Shown: positions 52,122 through 61,151 of the stretch, piece after piece
Numbering within the stretch: position 1 is the first letter of the stretch
Layout of the letters: each line of letters starts with the position of its first letter
From: Thermoanaerobaculia bacterium
GTDB lineage: Bacteria > Acidobacteriota > Thermoanaerobaculia > Multivoradales > JAIOJS01
Reading direction: 5' to 3'
Assembly (NCBI GenBank): GCA_030429235.1
Contig: JAUIDB010000026.1
Span: 1-61,151 of the forward strand
Length of the DNA: 61,151 bases
Position numbers and translations under genes: made by a program
Notes under the pieces: generated by a model
Databases searched by the model: none
Told to the model about the DNA's origin: nothing
The model's input: only the letters and a program-made list of their open reading frames with translations

Positions 52122-54017
52122 ATGAGCCAGAATCAGTACGACGCCTCTTCGATCGAAGTCCTCACCGGTCTCGAACCGGTGCGCCGACGGCCTGGGATGT
52201 ACACCCAGACCGAGCGGCCGAACCATCTCGCGCAGGAGGCGATCGACAACTCGGTGGACGAGGCGATCGCTGGGCACTGCCGGCAGATCGATGTCCGCCT
52301 CCACGAGGACGGGTCGTTGTCGGTCGTCGACGACGGCCGGGGGATGCCGGTTGACGTGCACGAGGAACACGGCGTCTCGGGGGTCGAGTTGATCCTCACC
52401 CGGCTGCACGCCGGAGCGAAGTTCTCCGACAAGAGCTACACCTTCAGTGGTGGCCTGCACGGCGTCGGCATCTCCGTAGTCAACGCCCTCTCGACCAAGC
52501 TCGAAGTGGAGATCAAGCGGGCGGGCAAGCAGTACCGCATCGGGTTCGCCGACGGCGAGAAGACCTCGGAGCTCGAAGTCGTGGGTACGGTCGGCCAGCG
52601 CAACTCGGGCACCACGGTGCGATTCTGGCCCGACCCCCAGTTCTTCGATTCGGTCCGGTTCTCGATTCCCCGTCTGAAGCACGTGCTGCGCGCCAAGGCG
52701 GTGCTGTGCCCGGGGCTACGGATCACGTTCACCGACGAGACCAAGCCCGAGAACGATACCGAGTGGTGCTACGAGGACGGGTTGTCGGACTACCTCCTCG
52801 ACGAATTGGACGGCCTCGAACTGGTTCCTGAGGCTCCCTTTATCGGCCACTTCAAAGGCAACGAGGAGGAGGTCGACTGGGCCGTCGCCTGGATCGCGGA
52901 GGAAGGCGCACCGATCCAAGAGGGCTACGTCAACCTGATCCCCACAGCCCAGGGTGGAACCCACGTCAACGGCTTCCGGTCAGGGCTCACCGAGGCCGTC
53001 CGGGAGTTCTGTGAGTTCCGCAATCTCCTTCCGCGGGGGGTGAAGATCGCGCCCGACGATGTATGGGAGCGCTGCACCTTCGTGCTGTCCCTGCGGATGC
53101 GGGAACCGCAGTTTTCGGGACAGACCAAGGAACGCCTATCGTCGCGTTCGGCCTCGACCTTCGTGGCCGGCGTAACCAAGGACGCCTTCAGCCTCTGGCT
53201 GAACCAGAACACGACCCTGGCCGAGCGGATCGCAGAGATGGCGATCGACAGCGCGCAGCGAAGGCAGAAGTCGGCCAAGAAGGTGAAACGCAAGAAGGTC
53301 GCCACCGGTCCGGCGCTGCCGGGCAAGCTCGCCGACTGCGCCAGCGAAGACCTGGACCAGACCGAGCTGTTCCTGGTCGAGGGTGACTCGGCCGGAGGGT
53401 CGGCGAAACAGGCCCGCTCGAAGGACACGCAGGCGATTCTGCCCCTGCGGGGAAAGATCTTGAACACCTGGGAGGTGGACTCGGATCAAGTGTTGGGCTC
53501 CCGCGAGGTGCACGATATCGCGGTGGCGCTCGGGGTGGATCCGGGCACCACCAAGACCAGCGGTCTGCGCTACGGCCGGATCTGCATCCTGGCCGATGCG
53601 GATTCCGATGGCGCCCACATTGCCACTCTGCTCTGCGCCCTGTTCGTGCGCCACTTTCGGGCCCTGGTCGACGAGGGGCGGGTCTACGTGGCGATGCCCC
53701 CGCTGTACCGGATCGACGTCGGCAAGAATGTGTTCTACGCCCTGGACGACGACGAGAAACGTGGCATTCTCGACCGCATCGAGGCGGAGAAGATCCGCGG
53801 CAAGGTCAACATCCAGCGCTTCAAGGGGCTGGGTGAGATGAACCCGCTGCAACTGCGAGAGACCGTGATGGCGCCGGAGACCCGACGCCTGGTGCGGCTG
53901 ACGGTGGCCGAAGGCGACGGGACCGAAGAGCGGGTTGACATGCTGCTCGCCAAGGGGCGCGCCGCCGACCGCCGCCACTGGCTCGAGAACAACGGCAACC
54001 TCGCCGAAGTCGGCTGA
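52122..54017 (+). CDS. parE: DNA topoisomerase IV subunit B
   Basis: The 631-residue type IIA ATPase subunit relaxes and decatenates DNA with ParC. It matches ParE better than GyrB in length and in the start YDASSIEVLTGLEPVRRRPG followed by MYTQTERPNHLAQEAIDNSVDEA. GHKL motifs are DNSVDEA, DDGRGMP and GGLHGVGISVVNAL. The Toprim domain has EGDSAGGSAKQ and DADSDGAH. The C-terminal FKGLGEMNPLQLRETVM is intact, and no GyrB-type insert is seen. No parC gene is adjacent. The gene is flanked by unrelated operons. Confidence 0.94.
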   Translation: MSQNQYDASSIEVLTGLEPVRRRPGMYTQTERPNHLAQEAIDNSVDEAIAGHCRQIDVRLHEDGSLSVVDDGRGMPVDVHEEHGVSGVELILTRLHAGAKFSDKSYTFSGGLHGVGISVVNALSTKLEVEIKRAGKQYRIGFADGEKTSELEVVGTVGQRNSGTTVRFWPDPQFFDSVRFSIPRLKHVLRAKAVLCPGLRITFTDETKPENDTEWCYEDGLSDYLLDELDGLELVPEAPFIGHFKGNEEEVDWAVAWIAEEGAPIQEGYVNLIPTAQGGTHVNGFRSGLTEAVREFCEFRNLLPRGVKIAPDDVWERCTFVLSLRMREPQFSGQTKERLSSRSASTFVAGVTKDAFSLWLNQNTTLAERIAEMAIDSAQRRQKSAKKVKRKKVATGPALPGKLADCASEDLDQTELFLVEGDSAGGSAKQARSKDTQAILPLRGKILNTWEVDSDQVLGSREVHDIAVALGVDPGTTKTSGLRYGRICILADADSDGAHIATLLCALFVRHFRALVDEGRVYVAMPPLYRIDVGKNVFYALDDDEKRGILDRIEAEKIRGKVNIQRFKGLGEMNPLQLRETVMAPETRRLVRLTVAEGDGTEERVDMLLAKGRAADRRHWLENNGNLAEVG

Positions 54018-54141
54018 ACCACCGGCCGAGCCCGCGTGGACTCACCGGGGTTCCGGTTCGGAGCGACCTCGGCGAGCGATCCTCCGTAACCCCAGAGCGG
54101 TTTCACACGTAGTAACTGAGAACCGGTTTGGAAGGGGAGTC

Positions 54142-54888
54142 ATGCTCGAGCTAGAGGGAATCCACAAGACCTATCGGATGGGTAAAGGGGGACTCCACGT
54201 CCTCAAGGGAATCGACCTGACCATCGAGGCGGGGGAGATGGTGTCGATCATGGGTTCGTCGGGTTCGGGAAAGTCGACCCTGCTCAACGTTCTGGGGATT
54301 CTCGACCGCTACGACGAAGGGGAGTACCGGCTCGACGGCACGCTGATCCAGAACCTCTCGGAGCGACGAGCCGCTCGGTACCGCAACCGGCTGCTCGGTT
54401 TCGTGTTCCAGTCCTTCCACCTGGTTCCGTTCAAGACCGCCCTCGAGAACGTGGCCCTGCCGCTCTACTATCAGAAGGTCGGGCGGCGGCAGCGCAACCG
54501 CGCCGCCCTGGAGTACCTCGAACGGGTCGGTCTGGCCGAGTGGGCCGAACACCGACCCTCCGAGATGTCCGGTGGGCAGCAACAGCGGGTCGCGATCGCT
54601 CGGTCACTCATCACGGAACCCAAGGTGATCCTCGCCGACGAGCCCACCGGAGCCCTCGATACCCAGACCTCTCACGAAGTGATGGATATCCTCCACTCGA
54701 TTCACGACAGCGGCACCACGGTGGTCATCGTGACCCACGAGCAGGATATCGCTGAGCGTACAGAACGCATCATCCGCCTGCGGGACGGTCTGATCGAAGG
54801 GGATGCACCGCCCGAGTCCAGGGAGTCGCCTCCACCGGTCGCGGTGGCGGCTGGCTCTGACGCCGCTACCGCCGCCGCAGGGGCCTGA
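54142..54888 (+). CDS. MacB/LolD-type ABC transporter ATP-binding protein
   Basis: A 248-residue ATPase: Walker A GSSGSGKS (about 38-45), [22 protein letters not shown], signature [15 protein letters not shown], Walker [14 protein letters not shown]-loop VIVTHEQ. The last 25 residues are a Pro/Ala tail. The ATG at 54142 follows GAAGGGGA and is where family similarity begins. It heads an operon with two permeases and an adaptor, a second MacB-like exporter with gene order different from the one at 29.7-36.9 kb. No regulator is attached to it. Confidence 0.95.
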   Translation: MLELEGIHKTYRMGKGGLHVLKGIDLTIEAGEMVSIMGSSGSGKSTLLNVLGILDRYDEGEYRLDGTLIQNLSERRAARYRNRLLGFVFQSFHLVPFKTALENVALPLYYQKVGRRQRNRAALEYLERVGLAEWAEHRPSEMSGGQQQRVAIARSLITEPKVILADEPTGALDTQTSHEVMDILHSIHDSGTTVVIVTHEQDIAERTERIIRLRDGLIEGDAPPESRESPPPVAVAAGSDAATAAAGA

Positions 54889-54889
54889 G

Positions 54890-56122
54890 GTGTTCGACGT
54901 CGACAAGTGGCAGGAGATCCTCGCCACCATCCAACAGAACAAGCTCCGCACCTTCCTGACCGGATTCTCGGTCGCCTGGGGGATCTTCATGCTGGTGGTC
55001 CTCCTGGGGTCGGGTACCGGTCTCGCCAACGGGATCGAGTACCAGTTCCGCGACGATGCCATGAACAGCATCTGGGTCCGTAGTGGGCAGACTTCTTTGC
55101 CGCACAAGGGCCTGCAACCCGGCCGCTACGTCAGGTTCACCGACGCCGACTACGACGAGGTCAAGCGATCGGTCGACGGCGTCGAGCACATCACCTCCCG
55201 GTTCTACCCCCGCGGCGAGTTGCGCGTGAACTACGGCAAGGAGAGTTCGAGCTTCGACATCCGGTCGGTGCATCCCGACCACCGCTACCTCGAGAACACC
55301 CTGGTCAAGGACGGCCGTTTTCTCAACGACTGGGACATCCAGGAGTACCGCAAGGTCGCCGCGATCGGGGTTCGGGTCGAAGAGTCCCTGTTCGGTCGGC
55401 GCAGCAGTCTCGGGGAGTACATCCAGATCAACAAGATTCCGTTCCGAGTGGTCGGGACGTTCGAGGACATCGGTGGGCCGGGAGAGGAAGAGAAGATCTA
55501 CCTACCGATCACGACTGCCCGTCGCGTCTTCAACGGGGGGAACCGGGTGAACATGTTCATGCTCACCACCGGCACCGAGACCTTCGAGAAGACCGAAGAG
55601 ATGGCAGCCGACATCCGTGAACTCCTGGCCCAGCGGCACTCCTTCCACCCGGAGGACCGGAGAGCAGTGATGGTCTTCAATATCAACGAACGGTTCCGGA
55701 CGGTCATGCAGCTGATCACCGGTATCCGGGCCTTCGTGTGGGTGATCGGCATCGGGACGATCCTCGCCGGGGTGGTGGGAGTGTCCAACATCATGATGAT
55801 CGTGGTGAAGGAACGGACCCGCGAGATCGGTCTGCGCAAGGCGATCGGGGCGACGCCGGGCTCGATCGTCAGTCTCATCTTGCAGGAGTCGGTGCTGATC
55901 ACCGCCATCGCGGGGTACGTCGGGCTCGTGCTGGGAGTCGCGACCCTCGAACTGGCCGCGGGATCGTTGCCGGAGGCGGAGGTGTTCCGCGATCCACACG
56001 TCGACCTGCCCGTGGCGTTGCTGGCAACCCTGCTCCTCATCGCCGCCGGGACCATCGCCGGCCTGGTGCCGGCCTATCGCGCTTCCCGGGTCGAACCGGT
56101 GGTCGCTCTCAAGGACGAGTGA
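54890..56122 (+). CDS. MacB-type ABC transporter permease
   Basis: A 410-residue permease starting FDVDKWQEILATIQQNKLRTFLTGFSVAWG, with an N-terminal TM (about 22-44), a periplasmic MacB_PCD domain (about 50-270) and three C-terminal TM helices (VIGIGTILAGVVGVSNIMMIVVKERTREIGLRKAIGATPG is the FtsX core, here spanning about 285-325). The GTG start at 54890 is one base after the ATPase stop and gives the family N-terminus. The next permease is clearly homologous (both have ANxxTxxNxLRT-like starts), so the pair arose by duplication. Confidence 0.93.
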   Translation: MFDVDKWQEILATIQQNKLRTFLTGFSVAWGIFMLVVLLGSGTGLANGIEYQFRDDAMNSIWVRSGQTSLPHKGLQPGRYVRFTDADYDEVKRSVDGVEHITSRFYPRGELRVNYGKESSSFDIRSVHPDHRYLENTLVKDGRFLNDWDIQEYRKVAAIGVRVEESLFGRRSSLGEYIQINKIPFRVVGTFEDIGGPGEEEKIYLPITTARRVFNGGNRVNMFMLTTGTETFEKTEEMAADIRELLAQRHSFHPEDRRAVMVFNINERFRTVMQLITGIRAFVWVIGIGTILAGVVGVSNIMMIVVKERTREIGLRKAIGATPGSIVSLILQESVLITAIAGYVGLVLGVATLELAAGSLPEAEVFRDPHVDLPVALLATLLLIAAGTIAGLVPAYRASRVEPVVALKDE

Positions 56123-56130
56123 GGTAGACG

Positions 56131-57387
56131 ATGTTCGATCTCGACAACTGGAGTGAAGTCTGGGCCGCCCTGACCAGCAACAAGCTACGCACCCTGGTCA
56201 CCGCCTTCGGTGTTTTCTGGGGCATCTTCATGCTGATGCTCCTCATCGGATCGGGCGAGGGACTGGAGAACGGCATCCGGGCTGACTTCGAGGGCGAAGC
56301 GACCAACAGTCTCTACATCTGGACCCAGCGCACCACCAAGCCGTACCGCGGCTTGCCGGCCGGTCGCCGCTTCGAGATGAGAAACAGCGACATCGAGGCG
56401 TTGCAACTACGGGTTCCGGAACTCGAGGTGATCAGTCCCCGCAATCAGCTCGGCGGTCACCAGCGTGGCAACAACGTGACGCGGGGGCACCGGGCGGGTG
56501 GATTTCAGGTGATGGGGGATTATCCGGAGATCCGGCGGGTCGAGACGATCCCGATCGCCGAGGGTCGCTTCCTCGATCCGCTCGACCTGGCGGAGAACCG
56601 CAAGGTCACGGTCATCGGGGAGCGGGTTCGCGAAGTGCTGTTCGACCCGGAAGAGGACGCGATCGGCGAGTACATCCGGGTCAACGGGGTGGACTTCAAG
56701 GTGGTCGGGGTGACGCGGCCGATCAGTCAGGCGCGCGGTACCGACCGGGCGGCGGAGACCCTCTACGTTCCGTTCACCACCTTCCAACGAGCCTTCAACT
56801 ACGGCGATGTCGTCGGCTGGTTCGCTCTCACTTCGCGCTCGGACGTCCTGGCCTCGGAAGCGCAAGCGCGTGCCATGGCGGTTCTCAAGGAGCGCCATCG
56901 CGTGGCGCCCGATGATGACCGCGCCTTCGGCTCGTGGAACACGGAGGAGCAGTACCTCAAGATGCAGGCCCTGTTTGCGGGGATTCGACTGCTGGTGTGG
57001 ATCGTCGGAATCGGGACCCTGGCCGCCGGGGTCATCGGCGTCTCCAACATCATGCTCATCGTGGTCAAGGAGAGGACGTCGGAGATCGGACTGCGGCGGG
57101 CGATTGGCGCCACCCCCTTCGAGATCACCCGTCAGGTCTTGCTCGAAGCGCTCATCCTGACTGGTATCGCTGGCTACCTGGGTCTGCTGGCCGGCGTGGG
57201 GGTGATCGAGGCGGTGCGGATCGCGCTGGCCGACGCCGGCAGTCTCGAGATGTTCCGCAACCCGGGGATCAGTCTCTCCGACGCGCTGCAGGCCTTCGCG
57301 GTCCTGGTCCTCGCGGGCGGACTTGCCGGGTTGATCCCCGCTCGTCGGGCGGTGGCGGTCAGCCCGACCGAGGCCCTCCGCGCCTGA
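56131..57387 (+). CDS. MacB-type ABC transporter permease
   Basis: A 418-residue paralogue of the preceding permease: FDLDNWSEVWAALTSNKLRT, N-terminal TM with GVFWGIFMLMLLIGSGEGLENG, a periplasmic domain, and the FtsX core GVIGVSNIMLIVVKERTSEIG followed by LRRAIGATPFEITRQVLLEA. It ends in SPTEALRA, the usual MacB tail. It starts 8 nt after the previous stop and likely forms a heterodimer with it. Confidence 0.93.
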   Translation: MFDLDNWSEVWAALTSNKLRTLVTAFGVFWGIFMLMLLIGSGEGLENGIRADFEGEATNSLYIWTQRTTKPYRGLPAGRRFEMRNSDIEALQLRVPELEVISPRNQLGGHQRGNNVTRGHRAGGFQVMGDYPEIRRVETIPIAEGRFLDPLDLAENRKVTVIGERVREVLFDPEEDAIGEYIRVNGVDFKVVGVTRPISQARGTDRAAETLYVPFTTFQRAFNYGDVVGWFALTSRSDVLASEAQARAMAVLKERHRVAPDDDRAFGSWNTEEQYLKMQALFAGIRLLVWIVGIGTLAAGVIGVSNIMLIVVKERTSEIGLRRAIGATPFEITRQVLLEALILTGIAGYLGLLAGVGVIEAVRIALADAGSLEMFRNPGISLSDALQAFAVLVLAGGLAGLIPARRAVAVSPTEALRA

Positions 57388-57445
57388 GTTTCCTTCACGC
57401 TTTCTTCATCCGTTCACCATCAACCTCTGTCGAGGGATCGAGCCC

Positions 57446-58543
57446 ATGATCAAGAAGATCTTCCTTACCCTAGTTGCCCTGACCCTTCTCGCGGCCTTCG
57501 TCGGCACCCTGTTCTTTCTGCACGCGAAGTCGCAGGTCGACCCGGTCGTGTTCGAGACCCACGAGCCCTTCGTGGCCGACATCGTCAAGAAGACGGTGGC
57601 CACCGGCAGCGTCGTGCCGCGCAAGGAGATCGCCATCAAGCCGCAGGTGTCGGGGATCGTGGACGAACTGTACGTCGAGCCAGGGCAACTGGTGGCCGAG
57701 GGTGACCTGGTGGCCAAGGTCACGATCGTGCCGGACATGATCAGCCTCTCGGCGGCCGAGAACCGGGTCAATCGAGCGGAGATCAACTTGGAGAACGCAG
57801 AGACCGAGGCCAAGCGCAACCACCAGCTGTTCGAGCAGGGCGTCATCTCGCAGGCCGGCTACCAGGTCTTCGAACTGGCCCTCAAGAACTCGCGTGAGGA
57901 GCTCTCCGCGGCCGAGGACAACCTCGCCCTGATTCGCGAAGGAGCCCGCAAGAAGTCCAGCCTGATCACCAACACCCTGGTTCGGGCCACTGCCAGTGGC
58001 ATGGTGCTCGAAGTTCCGATCGAGGAGGGCGACTCCGTGATCGAGGCCAACACCTTCAACGACGGTACCACCATCGCCACGGTGGCCGACATGGACGAGA
58101 TGATCTTCGAGGGCAAGGTCGACGAGTCCGAGGTTGGCAAGCTCACCGAAGGCATGGCCCTCGAACTGACCATCGGCGCCATCGAAGAACGCCGCTTCGA
58201 CGCCGAGCTCGAGTACATCGCCCCGAAGGGAATCGAAGAGGAGGGCGCCATTCAGTTCGAGATTCGCGCGGCGCTCGAACTCGACGATCGAGATTTCGTC
58301 CGCGCCAACTACAGCGCGACGGCGGACATCGTTCTCGAGCGGCGCGACGACGTCCTCGCCATCCAGGAGAGCTGGCTGGCCTTCGAGGAGGGAGCGACCT
58401 TCGTCGAGGTCGAAACGGCGCCACAGACCTTCGAGCGCCGGGCGGTCGAGACGGGACTTTCCGATGGCATCACGATCGAAGTGGTCGACGGACTCGGAGA
58501 GGGCGAGAAGGTCAAGGGCGCAGCACTACCCGACGCTAGCTAG
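57446..58543 (+). CDS. HlyD/MacA-type periplasmic adaptor
   Basis: A 365-residue membrane-fusion protein with one N-terminal TM (about 5-24, IFLTLVALTLLAAFVGTLFF), lipoyl halves (KPQVSGIVDELYVEPGQLVAEGD and VRATASGMVLEVPIEEGDSV), a coiled-coil hairpin (about 105-160) and a beta-barrel (EGKVDESEVGKLTEGMALELTIGAI). It completes the ATPase/permease/permease/adaptor exporter. The TolC-like partner must be encoded elsewhere, possibly the one at 17280. Confidence 0.93.
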   Translation: MIKKIFLTLVALTLLAAFVGTLFFLHAKSQVDPVVFETHEPFVADIVKKTVATGSVVPRKEIAIKPQVSGIVDELYVEPGQLVAEGDLVAKVTIVPDMISLSAAENRVNRAEINLENAETEAKRNHQLFEQGVISQAGYQVFELALKNSREELSAAEDNLALIREGARKKSSLITNTLVRATASGMVLEVPIEEGDSVIEANTFNDGTTIATVADMDEMIFEGKVDESEVGKLTEGMALELTIGAIEERRFDAELEYIAPKGIEEEGAIQFEIRAALELDDRDFVRANYSATADIVLERRDDVLAIQESWLAFEEGATFVEVETAPQTFERRAVETGLSDGITIEVVDGLGEGEKVKGAALPDAS

Positions 58544-58863
58544 CCAGCCCAACTTGTCCGTCACGAAAAGTGCGGCCGAGACACTTGGCTTGAGAGAGTT
58601 GGCTACACTACGAGCGTAGAAATGTGAGCAGCCGCCGAGAGCTGGCGCCTCCTCAGGAGACAGCGATCGGGTTCGGACCCGAACGGCGGTCGGGAATCCC
58701 GCTCTACTGTCGGTTGTTGTCGCTTGGGAAAGGGCCCTTCATGGAGATGTGTAGCGGAACGAGTGTCCGGCTGAGTCCGCGGATTGTCTACGGAGGGTCG
58801 GCTGGTCAGATGGCGGTCGGCGGCCCGGAACACGGGACTAACCCCTTGTCTCTCCTCGGTCGG
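58544..58863 (+). other. intergenic stretch before the last gene
   Basis: About 320 nt without a clear gene. TACACT (58604-58609) could be a -10 box but has no good -35. A small inverted repeat (CGGGTTCGGACCCG) is present near 58668. The frame of the next gene is open from 58741, so an earlier start cannot be excluded. Confidence 0.4.
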
Positions 58864-61151
58864 ATGCTTCCCAGCCTTCTTTCTTTTGTGGTCGCGTTCG
58901 GCTCGGTCTGCGCCGATCAGGCGGTGTCCGCCGAAGCCCCACCGCGCCTGGTGACGATTCTGCTCGCGGGCCCACCGGAAGCTGGTCGCCTCGACGGGCG
59001 GGTGGTAGCGCTCCCCGGGGGTTCGGCCGAGGGGCTCCGTTCAGCGAGCCTCGAAGCGGGGCGGGCAGTGCTTGCCTTGCCCCCGTCCCCAGCGATCTGG
59101 CAGGTCGAGGCGGAGGTCGATGGCTACTGGGCGCAGTCTCGGTTGGTTTCGATTCAGGAAGGTGCGTCCGACCTCGTGCTGGACGTCTGGTCGACGGGGA
59201 CGATCCGCGGGTCGTTGTCGATGCCCCGAGAGGGGGGCGAGCTTCCCGAACGTTTCAGTGTGAGATTCTCGCCCCCGCGGCGGGGACAGGACTCCGCTCG
59301 GTTGCGGGATTCGATCGTGGCCTGCGAACTGGAAGAGAAGCGCGACTGGATCTGCCGAGTACCGGCGGTGCCGCTCGACCTAGCCCTGCGAGCGTCGGGT
59401 TTCGTCTCTCACTACCGTTGGGGTGTGGAGGTGCTACCGGACAGAGTCCTCGATCTCGGTAGCCTCGAACTCCAGCGGGGGGCGTCACTGACAGGGTGGG
59501 TCGATCTCGAGGACGAGACCTCGGACGAGGCGCCCACCGTGGAGGCTCGGTTGGAGCTCGCGGCGACGGTATCGGCACTGCAGACCGAAGCGGACAGGCT
59601 GAAGAAGGTCGGCCACCAGACGAGAGTCTCAGCGAACGGGTTCTTTCATTTCGAGGCGATACCGCCTGGTTTCTACGATCTGACCGTGCGTGCTGACCAC
59701 GGAGCAGCCGGAGTCATCAACTCGCTGCAGGTCGTCGACGGACGAGAGACTCGACTCCGGGAGCCGGTGGTCCTCGAGTACCCGATCGACCTCGAGGTTC
59801 GAGTGGAACCACCGTTGGATTGGCTGGGACAGCTCTGGCACGTCTCGGTTTTCAGAGGGTCGGATCCGAGCGGAGCCTTCGATCAGCCGCCGGTTTTCTC
59901 CGATACCGCAGATTCCAGCGGCAGCGTCACGGTGGAGAAGCAGCTACCCGGGAAGTTCATGGTCTGGGTCTACGACTCGCAGGACGGGCTGTTCTACGGC
60001 GAGTCTCACGACGTCGACCGTCAGGATGAAGCCTTGATTCGGGCTGGCGTCGAATTCGTCGATCTCGGCGGGGTCGTCCGACTCGGGTCGGATCCGATAG
60101 CCGCTTCGCTGTATTTTGGTGGTCGGCACGGAGCCGTCTCGATTCCAGTACGGACGAGGCCAGACGGAGAGTTCACCACCGTCCTCCCTCGGGATGGCGA
60201 ATGGATCGTCGAGATTCAGAGTGCCGAGGAGGCACTGGATACGAGGGCCCGAGTAGATGTGATTCCGAAGGACGATGGGCGGGCGTTCGTGGAGATCGAG
60301 ATCCCCGACACGAGAGTCTACGGACGCGTAGTGGATGCCTCGGGCGCTCCACTGGAAGGCGCCAAAGTTTCGGTTCGGTCTGGTGAGCAGCACGACCGGT
60401 CCCGCACTTCGGCCGACGGGACCTTCGCATTCCGGGGAGTCCCAACGGGTTCCCTCGAGTTCAGTGCCCGATTCGATGCCCCGGGGCGCGCATTGCGCGG
60501 CGATCCCGTGTCGGTGTTGCTCGTCGACGAGAACCCCATCGGTCCGGTCGAACTGGTGCTTCGAGGCACCGATCGACTGGTCGGTTTCGTCGCGGCGCTC
60601 GGCAACCCGGTGGCCGCGGCCACCGTCAGTGTGGGAACCGCGATTCCTCGCGACGACTTCTACTTCGATCAGGGGACTACGGGTCTCGATGGGCGCTTCG
60701 AGGTCGATGTCTCGGCGGACTCGACCCACCTCAGGTCCGAGGTCGAGGCGCCAGGCTACGGCTACACGGTGGTAGAGCTTCCGAGGCCCGCCGAGATCCT
60801 GAGTATCGAGATCTTCCCGGGGGGAGGAGAACTCCTGATCGATCTGCCTACGTTGGATGCTCCGCAGGCCACGCTCTTGTACCAGAACGGAGTCCGCCTC
60901 TCCAACGGCGCCTTGAACCGCTGGGCACGGCGCCACGGGGTCGAGATGGTGTCGGGTTCGGAACGCAACCGGCTGCGTCTACCGATGATGGCGCCCGCCG
61001 AGTATCGAGCGTGTCGGGCGCCGATCGAACGTTTACAGGCTGCCTACCGGGCCGGTGATCCAACCCTCGGGCTCACCGAGACGGACTGTGCCAGCGGCTA
61101 CCTGAATCCCGATGGGCTACTTCATCTGGAGGTCAGCGGCGGGGATGACTC
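58864..61151 (+). CDS. secreted protein with carboxypeptidase-regulatory-like domain, 3' end outside window
   Basis: At least 762 residues are visible and the frame stays open to the window edge. The ATG at 58864 gives a good signal peptide (LPSLLSFVVAFGSVCADQAVSA). The mature part is a chain of beta-sandwich segments. One, around residues 484-535 (VYGRVVDASGAPLEGAKVSV, then SADGTFAFRGVPTGSLEFSA), is a clear carboxypeptidase-regulatory-like (CarboxypepD_reg) domain; others near 210-300 and 570-620 (GLDGRFEVDVSADST) look related. No catalytic domain or TM is visible. Such proteins are common on acidobacterial surfaces, perhaps binding polymers. The exact start and total length are unknown. Confidence 0.8.
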   Translation, partial: MLPSLLSFVVAFGSVCADQAVSAEAPPRLVTILLAGPPEAGRLDGRVVALPGGSAEGLRSASLEAGRAVLALPPSPAIWQVEAEVDGYWAQSRLVSIQEGASDLVLDVWSTGTIRGSLSMPREGGELPERFSVRFSPPRRGQDSARLRDSIVACELEEKRDWICRVPAVPLDLALRASGFVSHYRWGVEVLPDRVLDLGSLELQRGASLTGWVDLEDETSDEAPTVEARLELAATVSALQTEADRLKKVGHQTRVSANGFFHFEAIPPGFYDLTVRADHGAAGVINSLQVVDGRETRLREPVVLEYPIDLEVRVEPPLDWLGQLWHVSVFRGSDPSGAFDQPPVFSDTADSSGSVTVEKQLPGKFMVWVYDSQDGLFYGESHDVDRQDEALIRAGVEFVDLGGVVRLGSDPIAASLYFGGRHGAVSIPVRTRPDGEFTTVLPRDGEWIVEIQSAEEALDTRARVDVIPKDDGRAFVEIEIPDTRVYGRVVDASGAPLEGAKVSVRSGEQHDRSRTSADGTFAFRGVPTGSLEFSARFDAPGRALRGDPVSVLLVDENPIGPVELVLRGTDRLVGFVAALGNPVAAATVSVGTAIPRDDFYFDQGTTGLDGRFEVDVSADSTHLRSEVEAPGYGYTVVELPRPAEILSIEIFPGGGELLIDLPTLDAPQATLLYQNGVRLSNGALNRWARRHGVEMVSGSERNRLRLPMMAPAEYRACRAPIERLQAAYRAGDPTLGLTETDCASGYLNPDGLLHLEVSGGDD

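Noticed and set aside
52122-54017. gyrB
   Set aside because: N-terminal sequence and the 631-residue length follow ParE, without the GyrB-specific insert.

Overview
This 61 kb window of about two-thirds GC looks like part of the chromosome of a Gram-negative, diderm bacterium. It has TolC, RND and MacB-type envelope machinery, several lipoproteins, a sigma-54 circuit and complete housekeeping genes. My best guess is an Acidobacteriota member close to Thermoanaerobaculia/Holophagae. That rests on a C-terminal WFFD-type domain on a secreted hydrolase (3175-4215), which I remember from secreted proteins of that group, on the DUF4388 and M56 proteins, and on the wealth of MacB-like exporters. No rRNA, tRNA, CRISPR array, insertion sequence or prophage was seen. 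Gene density is high, and 1-8 nt start/stop overlaps are frequent.

Layout. 1-4.2 kb: the end of an FHA protein, a deoxyhypusine synthase-like enzyme, an enoyl-CoA hydratase-fold protein, a Dnmt2-like cytosine-5 methyltransferase and a secreted alpha/beta hydrolase. 4.3-9.4 kb: a two-domain M16 peptidase, then a leftward ubiE-folD-coaE operon. 9.4-12.2 kb: a DinB protein, a tubulin-tyrosine-ligase-like ATP-grasp enzyme fused to a PqqD-like domain, and a small Tat-exported protein. 12.2-16.0 kb: a SAM-I/IV-clan riboswitch with terminator, and full-length metH. 16.0-23.1 kb: a DUF1579 gene and a TetR-controlled TolC/MFP/RND efflux operon with a perfect 22-bp operator. 23.1-29.6 kb: a TfoX-N protein, a DUF4388/GAF pair, sucCD, a class-I-amidotransferase-like pseudo-enzyme and ndk. 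29.7-36.9 kb: a leftward operon of MFP, ABC ATPase, two permeases, an NtrC-type regulator and a histidine kinase, behind a sigma-54 promoter with an upstream palindrome. 37.1-45.0 kb: a translationally coupled RDD/SpoIIM/DUF4129/DUF4350/MoxR/DUF58 operon, a second RDD protein and a rhamnosyltransferase-like gene. 45.3-48.7 kb: a GNAT acetyltransferase, a lipoprotein cyclase and NAD synthetase. 48.7-52.0 kb: a BlaI/M56 pair whose M56 protein carries seven 33-34-residue repeats. 52.1-58.5 kb: parE and a second ABC/MFP exporter operon. 58.9 kb to the end: a secreted carboxypeptidase-regulatory-like protein that runs off the window.

Regulation is unusually legible. sigma-70 promoters with NATACT -10 boxes precede metH, tetR and the RDD operon. 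TetR and BlaI operators overlap their own promoters. One exporter operon encodes its own sigma-54 activator. A set of genes (413, 2255, 9385 minus, 9448, 11826) has a TANNNT box only 6-8 nt before ATG, which suggests leaderless transcripts.

The best candidate for an undescribed system is the TTL-PqqD fusion (9980-11818) with its Tat-signal partner (11826-12185). It looks like a peptide or protein amino-acylating enzyme with a built-in RiPP-recognition-type domain next to a possible substrate. The Dnmt2-like methyltransferase, the repeat-bearing M56 receptor and the sigma-54 exporter circuit are the next most interesting.
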